Source: Labrys sedimenti
GTDB lineage: Bacteria > Pseudomonadota > Alphaproteobacteria > Rhizobiales > Labraceae
Reading direction: 5' to 3'
Assembly: GCF_034424805.1 (NCBI RefSeq)
Contig: NZ_JAXOUF010000005.1
Coordinates: 124,001 to 188,000, forward strand
DNA length: 64,000 bases
The notes under the pieces are model-generated. The model was not told the origin of the DNA and did no database searches. It worked only from the letters and a program-made list of their open reading frames with translations. Made by a program: the position numbers and the translations under genes. This document shows positions 1 to 6,849 of the stretch, in pieces (within the stretch, counting starts at the first letter, position 1; every line of letters starts with the position of its first letter).

Positions 1-590
1 GCGCTGACCTCGGCCTTGGTGACGTCGTGATAATATTGTGCGGTCTGCAGATTGTTGGCCTTCTGCACCTCGAAGGACCAGACCACATCCTCCGGCGTCA
101 GCTTGGTGCCGTCGTCCCAGCGCGCCTTGGGATTGATGCGGAAGGTCACCGAGGAGATGTCGTCGGGAAAGCGCACGGCATCGGCGATTTCGCCATATTC
201 GGTGGAAGCCTCGTCCTGCGCCGACGTCATCAGGTTCTGATAGACATTGGTGACGCCGGCCTCGATGTTGCCCTTCACCGAGACGCCGTTGATCGCCATC
301 AAGGCAATGTTGAAATTGTCGAAGGTGCCGCTGATCGCCAGTCGCACCCTGCCGCCCTTGGGCGCATCGGGATTGACATAGTCGAAATGGTCGAAAGGCT
401 CCTTGTGCTTGGGCTCGCCCAGCAGGGACAGGCCGATGCGCCAGGGAGGCGTCGAGTTCGCCGCCGCGCCGGCGGGGGCTTCGGCCGGCTTGGCAGCCTC
501 CTGCGCCAGGACCTGCTGCGGCACGAGCAAGGCCAGGGTCGCGAAGGCAGCGAAGGCGGCTGAGGCGAGAGGGGAACGGACGGGGCGCAT
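1..590 (-). CDS. ABC transporter substrate-binding protein, YejA-like, 5' part only
   Basis: N-terminal 196 codons of a family 5 extracellular solute-binding protein; the rest runs off the left edge. The protein starts at the ATG at 588-590 with a signal peptide (about residues 1-29, ending in VLA before QEA). After a short Ala/Pro linker comes the block FDYVNPDAPKGG, a hallmark of YejA-like periplasmic binding proteins for peptides and microcin C, then the lobe I start with VTFRINPKARWDDG and a VVWSFE motif. The family captures oligopeptides in the periplasm for an ABC importer; the exact ligand cannot be told. It appears to be chromosomal flank, not ICE cargo. Confidence 0.85.
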   Translation of the reverse strand, partial: MRPVRSPLASAAFAAFATLALLVPQQVLAQEAAKPAEAPAGAAANSTPPWRIGLSLLGEPKHKEPFDHFDYVNPDAPKGGRVRLAISGTFDNFNIALMAINGVSVKGNIEAGVTNVYQNLMTSAQDEASTEYGEIADAVRFPDDISSVTFRINPKARWDDGTKLTPEDVVWSFEVQKANNLQTAQYYHDVTKAEVS

Positions 591-1009
591 GGGATCTCCG
601 TGGGTTTCCCTTGCCATCGGCAGGGAGACAGGGCCTGGGGCGGCCGGGACTTGTGGGCACGGCCTGCAGGCGCCGCTGGTGGGCAGCGGCGGCAAACCAT
701 CGAGGATAGGAGCCAATGCGGCGGAAATGCAGCTGATTCGGCAAGGTGACATCGTGTTCACCTTGCAGAGCATTCGGTATTTGGTCCACACGCGCCCGAT
801 CGCAAGGATGCACCGAACTCAGGGACGGGAGCCGGCAACGCTCGCGGCTGAACACGCCTTGCCACCACAACAATCTGCCAGGAAAGCGCGTGCCAACACG
901 CTCGGCCGGGCTTATTCTGGCGACTGCATCTCGCATCGCATGGCCGTGTCCCTCGTCACGGGCATGCGATGCAGCGGGATTGCAAGAGGCGCGATCCGGA
1001 GGCACCGCC
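591..1009. other. Intergenic region between divergent yejA-like and VOC genes
   Basis: About 420 bases without a supported gene. It must contain the promoters of the two divergently read flanking genes. Open frames crossing it are continuations of shadow frames of the neighbours and encode no recognisable domain. I see no clear operator or RNA structure in it. Confidence 0.5.
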
Positions 1010-1387
1010 ATGCTGGGAGCAAAGCTCGCCGTCGCCACCCTGCCCGTGCGCGATCTCGCCACGGCCCGGCGCTTCTATGAGGACCTTGTGGGGCTGGAAA
1101 TCGCCTTCGAGCATGAGGGCAGCGCCATCGCCTACAAGGCCGGCCCCTCGATCGTGCTCGTCTACGCCTCCGCCAATGCCGGCACCAACCACGCCACCGC
1201 CGTGACCTGGGTGGTGGGCGACGACATGGCCCGGCTGGTCGAAGCGCTGAAGGCCAGGGGCGTCGCCTTCGAGCATTACGAGATCCCCGGCACCACGCTG
1301 GACGGCGACATCCACCGCACCGGCGAGCTCGAACTCGCCTGGTTCCGCGATCCCGACGGCAACATCCACGGCCTGGCGAGCGGGTGA
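1010..1387 (+). CDS. VOC family (glyoxalase/bleomycin-resistance-like) protein
   Basis: A 125-residue single-module vicinal-oxygen-chelate protein. It begins MLGAKLAVATLPVRDLATAR, the usual VOC beta-strand followed by the ARRFYEDLVGL helix. The second half carries the paired VTWVVGD strand and ends with the typical FRDPDGNIHGL motif. The start is the ATG at 1010, just after a GGAGG sequence at 998-1002; longer upstream frames have no homology. VOC proteins are metal-dependent isomerases, dioxygenases or resistance-binding proteins; the substrate here cannot be predicted. Chromosomal flank. Confidence 0.85.
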   Translation: MLGAKLAVATLPVRDLATARRFYEDLVGLEIAFEHEGSAIAYKAGPSIVLVYASANAGTNHATAVTWVVGDDMARLVEALKARGVAFEHYEIPGTTLDGDIHRTGELELAWFRDPDGNIHGLASG

Positions 1388-1390
1388 CTC

Positions 1391-1473
1391 CCGGGTACAC
1401 GGGCGTCCCGCCCGTTCTTTCTTCTCAACATGCTCGGCGCTTCCAAGAACGGGCGAGACGCCCGTGCACCCGG
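1391..1473. repeat. Long imperfect palindrome (REP-like intergenic repeat)
   Basis: Two 29-base arms, 1391-1419 and 1445-1473, are reverse complements with two mismatches and are separated by a 25-base loop. The core of each arm is the self-similar motif ACGGGCGTCCCGCCCGT or a close variant. It sits directly after the VOC stop codon, so it can act as a hairpin terminator or mRNA stabiliser. Its form is that of a dispersed palindromic chromosomal repeat. It is a natural landmark of the host side of the junction. Confidence 0.7.
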
Positions 1474-1533
1474 AAAAAGCCCGCAATCGCGGATTGACGC
1501 CGCCCCATCCCTCGCTATAGTGCCGCCCGCGTT

Positions 1534-1572
1534 GCCCCTATGGCGGAACTGGTAGACGCGTCCGACTCAAAA
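1534..1572 (+). pseudogene. Truncated tRNA-Leu(CAA), 5' half only (likely left ICE junction)
   Basis: GCCCCTATGGCGGAACTGG and the following D-loop and anticodon stem are a clear class-II tRNA-Leu 5' half. The 5' anticodon stem strand is TCCGA (1561-1565) and the loop CTCAAAA (1566-1572) gives anticodon CAA. The expected 3' stem strand TCGGA is absent: from 1573 the sequence reads AGAGG and no variable arm, T-arm or acceptor 3' strand follows. The break lies exactly at the end of the anticodon loop, a common crossover place for tyrosine-recombinase elements. I infer this is the host gene split by the element; the 3' half would be at the far end, outside the window. Confidence 0.75.
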
Positions 1573-1729
1573 AGAGGTTTGTCTACCAATCCACAGGAAA
1601 TCACGACGAGTTGAATGTGTCGAATTTTCAGGGGCTTGGGTGGGAAGAAAAAGTGAAGTGAGCCATTCGGTTTTTGCTCTAGGTGCAGTATAGGTGCAGA
1701 GAGCGTCGGCTAGAATCGGCGGCGAATAT
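1573..1729. other. Presumed left attachment region of the ICE
   Basis: This 157-base stretch between the broken and the intact tRNA-Leu has no gene. GTCTACCA at 1581-1588 is the reverse complement of TGGTAGAC in the tRNA D-loop (1550-1557), giving an 8-bp inverted repeat around the break. The 9-mer TAGGTGCAG occurs at 1680-1688 and 1691-1699, exactly 11 bp apart, on one DNA face, as arm-type binding sites often are. The attachment function is an inference; no integrase is visible in the window. Confidence 0.45.
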
Positions 1730-1814
1730 GCGGGTGTGGTGGAATTGGTAGACGCGCCGGATTCAAAATCCGGTTCCGAGAGGAGTGTCGGTTCGAGCCC
1801 GACCACCCGCACCA
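1730..1814 (+). tRNA. tRNA-Leu, anticodon CAA
   Basis: Complete 85-nt class-II tRNA. The acceptor strand GCGGGTG (1730-1736) pairs with CACCCGC (1804-1810), followed by discriminator A and an encoded CCA (1812-1814). The anticodon stem is CCGGA/TCCGG with loop TTCAAAA, so the anticodon is CAA. A long variable arm and the T-arm GTCGG-TTCGAGC-CCGAC are present. Its body differs from the truncated tRNA-Leu(CAA) 160 bp upstream, so it is not a simple reconstitution of that gene. It may be the element-borne or neighbouring gene that keeps UUG decoding intact. Confidence 0.95.
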
Positions 1815-1920
1815 TCACTTTAGGCGACCTGTCGGACTGACGTGGCGAGCCGGCAATTCGGATCATGGGCGATCATTCGTCGGGGTGCACGCTGACGATT
1901 GCCTCGCTTCGGATCTCTGA

Positions 1921-2055
1921 TCACAGCCTGAGAACAACTCGTATGGACAATGCTACAAGCGTCAAAGCCAGGACGCTTGCGAGCCATATACCACCGAACC
2001 AAGCAAGCCGTTTCCAGAGCTTGGGCGCCGTCTTTTCAGTGATATCCAGTTTCAT
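1921..2055 (-). CDS. DUF2474 small membrane protein of bd/CIO oxidase
   Basis: A 44-residue protein starting MKLDITEKTAPKLWKRL and followed by one hydrophobic helix (WFGGIWLASVLALTLVALSI) and a basic tail. This is the DUF2474 pattern: a single-pass peptide encoded after cioB in many cyanide-insensitive oxidase operons, probably analogous to CydX in stabilising the haem site. Its ATG at 2055 lies 20 bases inside the end of cioB, so translation is probably coupled. Longer upstream extensions of the frame are cioB shadow. Confidence 0.8.
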   Translation of the reverse strand: MKLDITEKTAPKLWKRLAWFGGIWLASVLALTLVALSIRVVLRL

Positions 2056-3034
2056 CGACCTTGCCTCGGAACACCCAATAGGCCCATGCGGTGTAGGCGA
2101 TGATGATCGGGACGAGTACGCCCGCACCGACGAGCATGAAGACCTGGCTGCGTTCCGGTGCGGCGGCATCCCAGATCGACACCCGCCCAGGAATAACGTC
2201 GGGCCATATCGAAATAGCCAGTCCTGCCATTGACAGTGCGAACAGGACAAGGGTCATCGCGAATGGAAGCCAATCCCGGCTGCGATCGATCGATCGCCAG
2301 AGGATGAGCGCGGCGATGGCGACGAGCAGAGGCATTTGAGCTGCGGCGAGCACGCCCGGCCATCCAAACCAGCGCTGATAGTAGCGCGCTTCAAGAAGCG
2401 GAGTCGCTGCACTGACGGCGACGAGCGCTGCGACAAGCGCGATGGTGAGTATACGTGCGTGCCTCCGGGCATGCGCCTGTATAGGGCCGTCTGTCTTCCA
2501 AATCAGCCAGCCCGCCCCAAGGAGCGCGTATCCCACCACGAGACTTGCGCCAGTGAGAAGCGTGAATGGGGTGAGCCAGTCCCACCAGCCGCCCGCATAG
2601 GCTCTTCCTTCGACATGAATTCCCTGAAGAAGCGCCCCTAGCGTGATCCCTTGAGCGAAGGTGGCGATAATGGAGCCGGCGCTGAAAGCCATGTCCCAGA
2701 ACTGGCGATGGCCTGGGTCGCGCCATCGGAATTCGAATGCGACACCGCGAAAGACAAGGCCGAGCAGCATCGCGATGAGTGGCGCGTAAAGGGCCGGGAG
2801 CACGATCGCATAGGCGAGCGGGAATGCGGCCATAAGGCCGCCGCCGCCAAGTACCAGCCACGTTTCGTTGCCGTCCCAGACCGGCGCGATGCTGTTCATT
2901 GCGCGATCGCGCTCGCCGCCGACACGGAACGAGGGAAAAAGGATCCCGATGCCGAGATCGAAGCCGTCCATGACGACATAGGCTGCCACGGCAAAGGCGA
3001 TGATGCCTGCCCAGATGATGGTGAGATCGATCAT
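2036..3034 (-). CDS. cioB: Cytochrome bd-type (cyanide-insensitive) quinol oxidase subunit II
   Basis: 332 residues, with the subunit II opening IWAGIIAFAVAAYVVMDGFD then LGIGILFP, and about eight membrane helices. Subunit II scaffolds the haem-bearing subunit I in the inner membrane. The ATG at 3034 shares its A with the TGA of cioA (TGATG), and an AGGAGG lies six bases upstream; a GTG three bases earlier is a less likely start. The DUF2474 gene follows, so the unit is cioA-cioB-DUF2474. bd oxidases reduce oxygen with quinol without pumping protons and resist cyanide and sulfide, which fits the sulfide-oxidising cargo. Confidence 0.92.
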   Translation of the reverse strand: MIDLTIIWAGIIAFAVAAYVVMDGFDLGIGILFPSFRVGGERDRAMNSIAPVWDGNETWLVLGGGGLMAAFPLAYAIVLPALYAPLIAMLLGLVFRGVAFEFRWRDPGHRQFWDMAFSAGSIIATFAQGITLGALLQGIHVEGRAYAGGWWDWLTPFTLLTGASLVVGYALLGAGWLIWKTDGPIQAHARRHARILTIALVAALVAVSAATPLLEARYYQRWFGWPGVLAAAQMPLLVAIAALILWRSIDRSRDWLPFAMTLVLFALSMAGLAISIWPDVIPGRVSIWDAAAPERSQVFMLVGAGVLVPIIIAYTAWAYWVFRGKVDETGYH

Positions 3035-4434
3035 CACGAGCCTCCTCCTTCAACGGCCGGCGCGGGCGTGATGCCCGCCGCGCGAACCGGTTTCCCTTCG
3101 GACGGGTCGGCGCTCTCGTGTGATTGCGGCGGCTTGGCCATCAGCTTGAGGATGTACAGAGTGCCGGCCCCAAAGACGGCGAAGTAGACGATGATGAAGG
3201 CGATCAGAGACGCGGCCACGGCCGGCGCATCGAGAGGAGCCGCCGATTCAGCCGTTCTCAGGAGGCCGTAGACAGTGAAGGGCTGACGGCCGACTTCAGT
3301 CGTGATCCATCCGGCTATCACCGCGATGAAGCCGCTCGGGCCCATCACGATCGCGGCCCTGTGAAGAAGGCGCCAGTCGTAGAGGCGTTTGCGATACCGT
3401 GCTGCAAGGCTCCAAAGGCCGAGGCCAAGCATCGCAAACCCGAGGCCAACCATGACCCTGAATGACCAGAAGACGACACCGACGGGAGGATGGCGATCGT
3501 CGGGTATCGTATCGAGGCCGGCCAGTGGGGCATTGAGATCATGCTTCAGGATGAGCGACGAGGCCTTGGGAATCTGGATCGCATAGTCGACGCGCTTTTC
3601 GGCGCTGTTGGGAATGCCGAACAAGATGAGCGGCGCACCGTCGGGATGGCTGTCATAGTGTCCTTCCATCGCCATCACCTTGGCGGGCTGATGCTCGAGC
3701 GTATTGAGACCATGCATGTCACCGGCGATGATCTGTATCGGCGCCACGAGCGCCGCCATCCACATCGCCATGGAGAACATTTTTCGCGCGCCTGGATTGG
3801 TGCGATCTTTCAGAAGATGCCACGCACCGACCGCGCCGACCACGAAGGCCGTCGTCAGATAAGCGGCGATAACCGTATGAACGAGGCGGTAAGGGAAGCT
3901 CGGGTTAAAGATGATAGCCCACCAACTTGGCCCAGGGAGAAACTGGCCGTTCGCGCCGATCTCGAATCCTGTTGGCGTCTGCATCCAGCTATTGACCGAC
4001 AGAATCCAGAACGCGGAGATGAATGTTCCGACCGCGACCATGCAGGTCGCCACGAAATGCAACCTCGGCCCGACCTTGTTGATGCCGAAGAGCATGACGC
4101 CGAGGAAGCCGGCTTCCAGAAAAAAGGCCGTTAGGACCTCGTAGGCCATCAGGGGGCCGATCACCGGGCCGGCCTTGTCCGAGAACACGGACCAGTTCGT
4201 CCCGAACTGGTAGGACATCACAATGCCGGATACGACCCCCATGCCGAAGGCAAGCGCGAAGATCTTGAGCCAGTACCGATAAAGATTGGCGTAAACGCCG
4301 TTTCCGGTTTTCAGCCAAAGCGCCTCCAACACCATCAGGTAGCTGGCAAGGCCAATGGAAAAGGCCGGGAAGATGAAATGAAAGCTGACGGTGAAGCCGA
4401 ATTGAATTCTCGCCAGCAGCAGGGCATCAAACAT
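3034..4434 (-). CDS. cioA: Cytochrome bd-type (cyanide-insensitive) quinol oxidase subunit I
   Basis: 466 residues. The family's functional residues are present and numbered almost as in E. coli CydA: His19 and His186 as haem ligands, Glu99 and Glu107 of the proton path, Lys252 and Glu257 in the quinol (Q) loop, and Met328 as a candidate b558 ligand. The GRQPF motif is near the C-terminal helices. The Q loop is short, the CIO-type. The C-terminus is a Pro/Ala-rich cytoplasmic tail. It reduces oxygen to water at the inner membrane. A perfect 18-bp palindrome lies about 60 bp upstream of the ATG. Confidence 0.95.
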   Translation of the reverse strand: MFDALLLARIQFGFTVSFHFIFPAFSIGLASYLMVLEALWLKTGNGVYANLYRYWLKIFALAFGMGVVSGIVMSYQFGTNWSVFSDKAGPVIGPLMAYEVLTAFFLEAGFLGVMLFGINKVGPRLHFVATCMVAVGTFISAFWILSVNSWMQTPTGFEIGANGQFLPGPSWWAIIFNPSFPYRLVHTVIAAYLTTAFVVGAVGAWHLLKDRTNPGARKMFSMAMWMAALVAPIQIIAGDMHGLNTLEHQPAKVMAMEGHYDSHPDGAPLILFGIPNSAEKRVDYAIQIPKASSLILKHDLNAPLAGLDTIPDDRHPPVGVVFWSFRVMVGLGFAMLGLGLWSLAARYRKRLYDWRLLHRAAIVMGPSGFIAVIAGWITTEVGRQPFTVYGLLRTAESAAPLDAPAVAASLIAFIIVYFAVFGAGTLYILKLMAKPPQSHESADPSEGKPVRAAGITPAPAVEGGGS

Positions 4435-4493
4435 AGCGCTTCTCTTTCAATCGCGTGACCGAGGCGAGCAGCGGGACCTGCGACATCTCATTG

Positions 4494-4511
4494 GAAGGAA
4501 ACTTTTCCTTC
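4494..4511. promoter_or_regulatory. Perfect 18-bp palindrome upstream of cioA
   Basis: GAAGGAAACTTTTCCTTC is an uninterrupted 18-bp dyad 60-77 bp upstream of the cioA start codon, a position suited to an operator. It matches neither the CTTAAG motif nor the TATGTAA motif found elsewhere in the window, so a different regulator, possibly host-encoded, would bind. Function inferred from position and symmetry only. Confidence 0.45.
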
Positions 4512-4627
4512 GTGTGAGTCCCGAACCTAACCGGAAGGTGAAGGTTCCTGGAGCTATCGTCGGCATCGAAGCCTCGCGAGGCCGCCGATCAGCGATTTGA
4601 CCGCTGACATTTATGTGTTTGTCGAAC

Positions 4628-4643
4628 TATGTAATTGTGTAAT
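4628..4643 (+). promoter_or_regulatory. Putative ArsR (BigR-like) operator upstream of prx-arsR
   Basis: TATGTAATTGTGTAAT is a tandem pair of TATGTAAT-like 8-mers with period 8. The same arrangement, TATGTAAGTATGTAAT, occurs on the minus strand at 37148-37163 in the divergent blh/SQR promoter. The site is about 70 bp upstream of the peroxiredoxin ATG, and the operon ends with an ArsR gene, so autoregulation is likely. Binding by that protein is inferred, not shown. Confidence 0.55.
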
Positions 4644-4709
4644 CATATTGCGTCAACCGGCCCGGCATGCGACAAACGCGTTGATGACGTTTACGAGACC
4701 AAGACTTCA

Positions 4710-5330
4710 ATGAACGACGTATCGATTCGTATACCTGCTACCGCCTTGCGGATGGGCGACACCGCCCCGGATTTCGAAGCACGCTCCACCCATGGCCCGG
4801 TTCGGCTTTCCGACTTCAAAGGCCGCTGGCTTGTGTTTTTTTCCCACCCGGCCGATTTCACGCCCGTCTGTACAACGGAATTCGTTGCGCTCGCCAAGGC
4901 GCACGACCGGTTTGCCGCGCTCGACTGTGCACTCCTCGGGCTATCCGTGGACAGCCTTTATGCGCACCTCGCCTGGACGCGCGCGATCCGCGAACTCTTC
5001 TCCGTGGGAATCCCGTTTCCGGTGATCGAGGACCCGACGATGCTCGTCGGCCGAGCCTACGGGATGATTGACGAGGCGGCCGAGAGCAGCGCGGGCGTGC
5101 GGGCAACCTATTTCATCGACCCGGAAGGCGTGATCCGCGCGATCACGCATTACCCCCTGACGATTGGCCGCTCTGTCGATGAGATGGTGCGGATGGTCGA
5201 GGCACTGCAAGCCACCTATTCGGGAGAGAAGCTGGCTCCCGCCGACTGGCAGCCTGGCCAGCCGCTGCTTCAGCCCGCCGATGAAAAGGCCCAGCATGAG
5301 GCCGACTGGTTCTGCCGGAGGGACGGATGA
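4710..5330 (+). CDS. Peroxiredoxin, Prx6/AhpC-TSA family
   Basis: 206 residues from the ATG at 4710; an upstream in-frame TTG at 4635 would overlap the operator and adds no conserved sequence. The peroxidatic motif PADFTPVCTTEF places the active Cys at residue 54. The C-terminal half (RATYFIDPEG, ITHYPLTIGR, then PADWQPGQPLLQP) is the Prx6/archaeal-type dimerisation tail, and a Cys at 202 near the extreme C-terminus could be the resolving residue. The enzyme reduces peroxides in the cytoplasm. It is translationally coupled (ATGA overlap) to the ArsR gene. Confidence 0.9.
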   Translation: MNDVSIRIPATALRMGDTAPDFEARSTHGPVRLSDFKGRWLVFFSHPADFTPVCTTEFVALAKAHDRFAALDCALLGLSVDSLYAHLAWTRAIRELFSVGIPFPVIEDPTMLVGRAYGMIDEAAESSAGVRATYFIDPEGVIRAITHYPLTIGRSVDEMVRMVEALQATYSGEKLAPADWQPGQPLLQPADEKAQHEADWFCRRDG

Positions 5331-5722
5331 AGACGCTTTGGCAGTCGCGCGCGCAGGCCGATATTGCCGCGGACAAACTGCGCAAGTTCGCGCAGCCGCA
5401 ACGTTTGATGATCCTCTCCCTTCTCCTCGAAGGGGAAAAGTCGGTTACCGAGATCGACATCTCGACCGGCATCGGCCAGCCCGCACTCAGCCAGCAGCTC
5501 GCTGAGCTTCGCAAAGCAGAGCTCGTGACGACGCGCCGCCAAGCGAAACAGGTATACTACAGCCTCGCAGATGAGACCGTCGTCCTGTGCGTACGCAGCA
5601 TCGAAGCGGTGTTCGGCGCCGGGGATCCTGAACGGGCACTCCTGAGCATGGTGAGGCCGGAAGTCCGGCCGGAGCGTAGGGATATCGTGCGAGGTGCGGC
5701 AAATTTCGCCCGGATTAGGTGA
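5327..5722 (+). CDS. ArsR-family regulator, BigR/YgaV-like
   Basis: 131 residues with a winged-helix core (FAQPQRLMILSLLLEGEKSV, then IGIGQPALSQQLAELRKAEL, the recognition helix) and a wing VTTRRQAKQVYYSLAD. This pattern is that of the sulfide/redox sensors BigR, SqrR and YgaV. BigR-type sensors use two cysteines; here the position corresponding to the first is Ser (LMILS) and only one Cys, in the C-terminal helix, is present, so sensing may differ. It overlaps the peroxiredoxin gene by 4 nt. Its predicted operators lie before prx and between blh and SQR. Confidence 0.85.
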   Translation: MKTLWQSRAQADIAADKLRKFAQPQRLMILSLLLEGEKSVTEIDISTGIGQPALSQQLAELRKAELVTTRRQAKQVYYSLADETVVLCVRSIEAVFGAGDPERALLSMVRPEVRPERRDIVRGAANFARIR

Positions 5723-5842
5723 TCAGGACCCGCGAGTTCACACCGCCCTGAAGGCCTACAACCGGACCGCGAGTAAGACATAAGGTTGCTGCAAGAAGTG
5801 GTATGAGTTCGGCGAAGACGCCGCGCCTTGACCTGCGACAGG

Positions 5843-6478
5843 CTATTTCGGGACGGGCTCCAGCCTGTTGCTTTTCTTGTCCAGGAACGATCGGAGCCCT
5901 TCCCCCACTTCAGGACCGCTCTGCACGATCCCCGCCATGAGGCTTTCGGTGAAAAGCCCGTCGGTCGTCGACATGTCATTGATCCTGCCAATCGCCGTGA
6001 CCATCGCATAGTTCGAGAGAGGCGCGTGCTTGGCCGCAGCCGCCGCGATCTCCAACGCGCGTTCCAGACCTTTGCCCTCCGCAGCGATCTCGTGACAGAG
6101 TCCCAGGTCCAGGCCACGCTGCGCATCATAGGTGCGCGCGGCGAGCATCATGTCGACCATTCTTCCGGGTCCGATGATCCGTCCCACACGCACCGTCGCG
6201 CCGCCACCGGTGAAGATCCCGCGCTGGCCTTCGGGAAGCGCGAAGAAGGTCGAGGGCTCTGCTACACGGGTATGGCAGGCCGCGGCGAGCTCCAGCCCGC
6301 CACCGACGACCGCACCCTTGATCGCCGCGATCACAGGCAGTCCGCCATATTGGATCTGATCGAAGGCCCAATGCCATTTCTGGCACATGCGCATGAATTG
6401 AGCCGGGGTGCGGGCGAGCCGCGCGTGTTCCTCGAGGCAAATCAAACCGATTGAACGGTTGGAGAGCAGATTGAACAT
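5843..6478 (-). pseudogene. Enoyl-CoA hydratase/isomerase (crotonase) remnant, N-terminus lost
   Basis: The segment from about SIGLICLEEHARL through GLPVIAAIKGAVVGGGLELAAA, FFALPEGQRGIFTGGG and SFLDKKSNRLEPVPK is a clear crotonase C-terminal two-thirds. It includes the glycine-rich oxyanion-hole helix but not the first 60-80 residues. Upstream the frame stays open to 6805 but encodes no crotonase sequence, so the 5' end was replaced by a deletion or insertion. I place the tentative start at the in-frame ATG at 6478. It has no functional link to the respiratory cargo and is probably a degraded passenger. Confidence 0.65.
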
Positions 6479-6849
6479 TCGGTCAACGATCCTGGCAAAC
6501 GACCGAAAGGGCTGTAGCTGATGGCGTGCGGCGACCCCGTCGCGCTGCCGCACGCTGGCGGCGGATGCCACTCGGCTTGCATTTCTGGCTATAAGAAGCT
6601 GGCATAGGTATCCTTCCGTCGATCGGCTCGATCGACCAAGAACTGGTTTAAAATTAGCGGCGAGCCACGCTCTCGAAGCGGAGCGGCTGACCGAGGGAAT
6701 CGGCATTCCCAAATTATCAGATCGGTCAAGATTTTCTCCGAGTTTCATTCCGCACGTCGCGAGGCGAGGCAATAGCACTCCTGCAAGAGGCGAGCCGATA
6801 CGCACACCTACTGGACCAAAAGTGATTGCGACCCTCGGTCGGACGCAGA
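6479..6849. other. Region with no recognisable gene between crotonase remnant and P-type ATPase
   Basis: About 370 bases. The minus-strand frame continues open from the crotonase remnant, but its product resembles no family I recognise. The base composition is slightly more AT-rich than the flanking genes (for example GGTTTAAAATTAGC near 6646). I read it as a recombination scar. Confidence 0.4.

Noticed and set aside
1567..1866. Minus-strand 99-residue frame over the tRNA-Leu (VVGLEPTLLSEPDFESGAS type product)
   Set aside because: It is antisense to the tRNA gene and gives the well-known spurious peptide that such tRNA-Leu loci encode; no gene start or conservation is expected.
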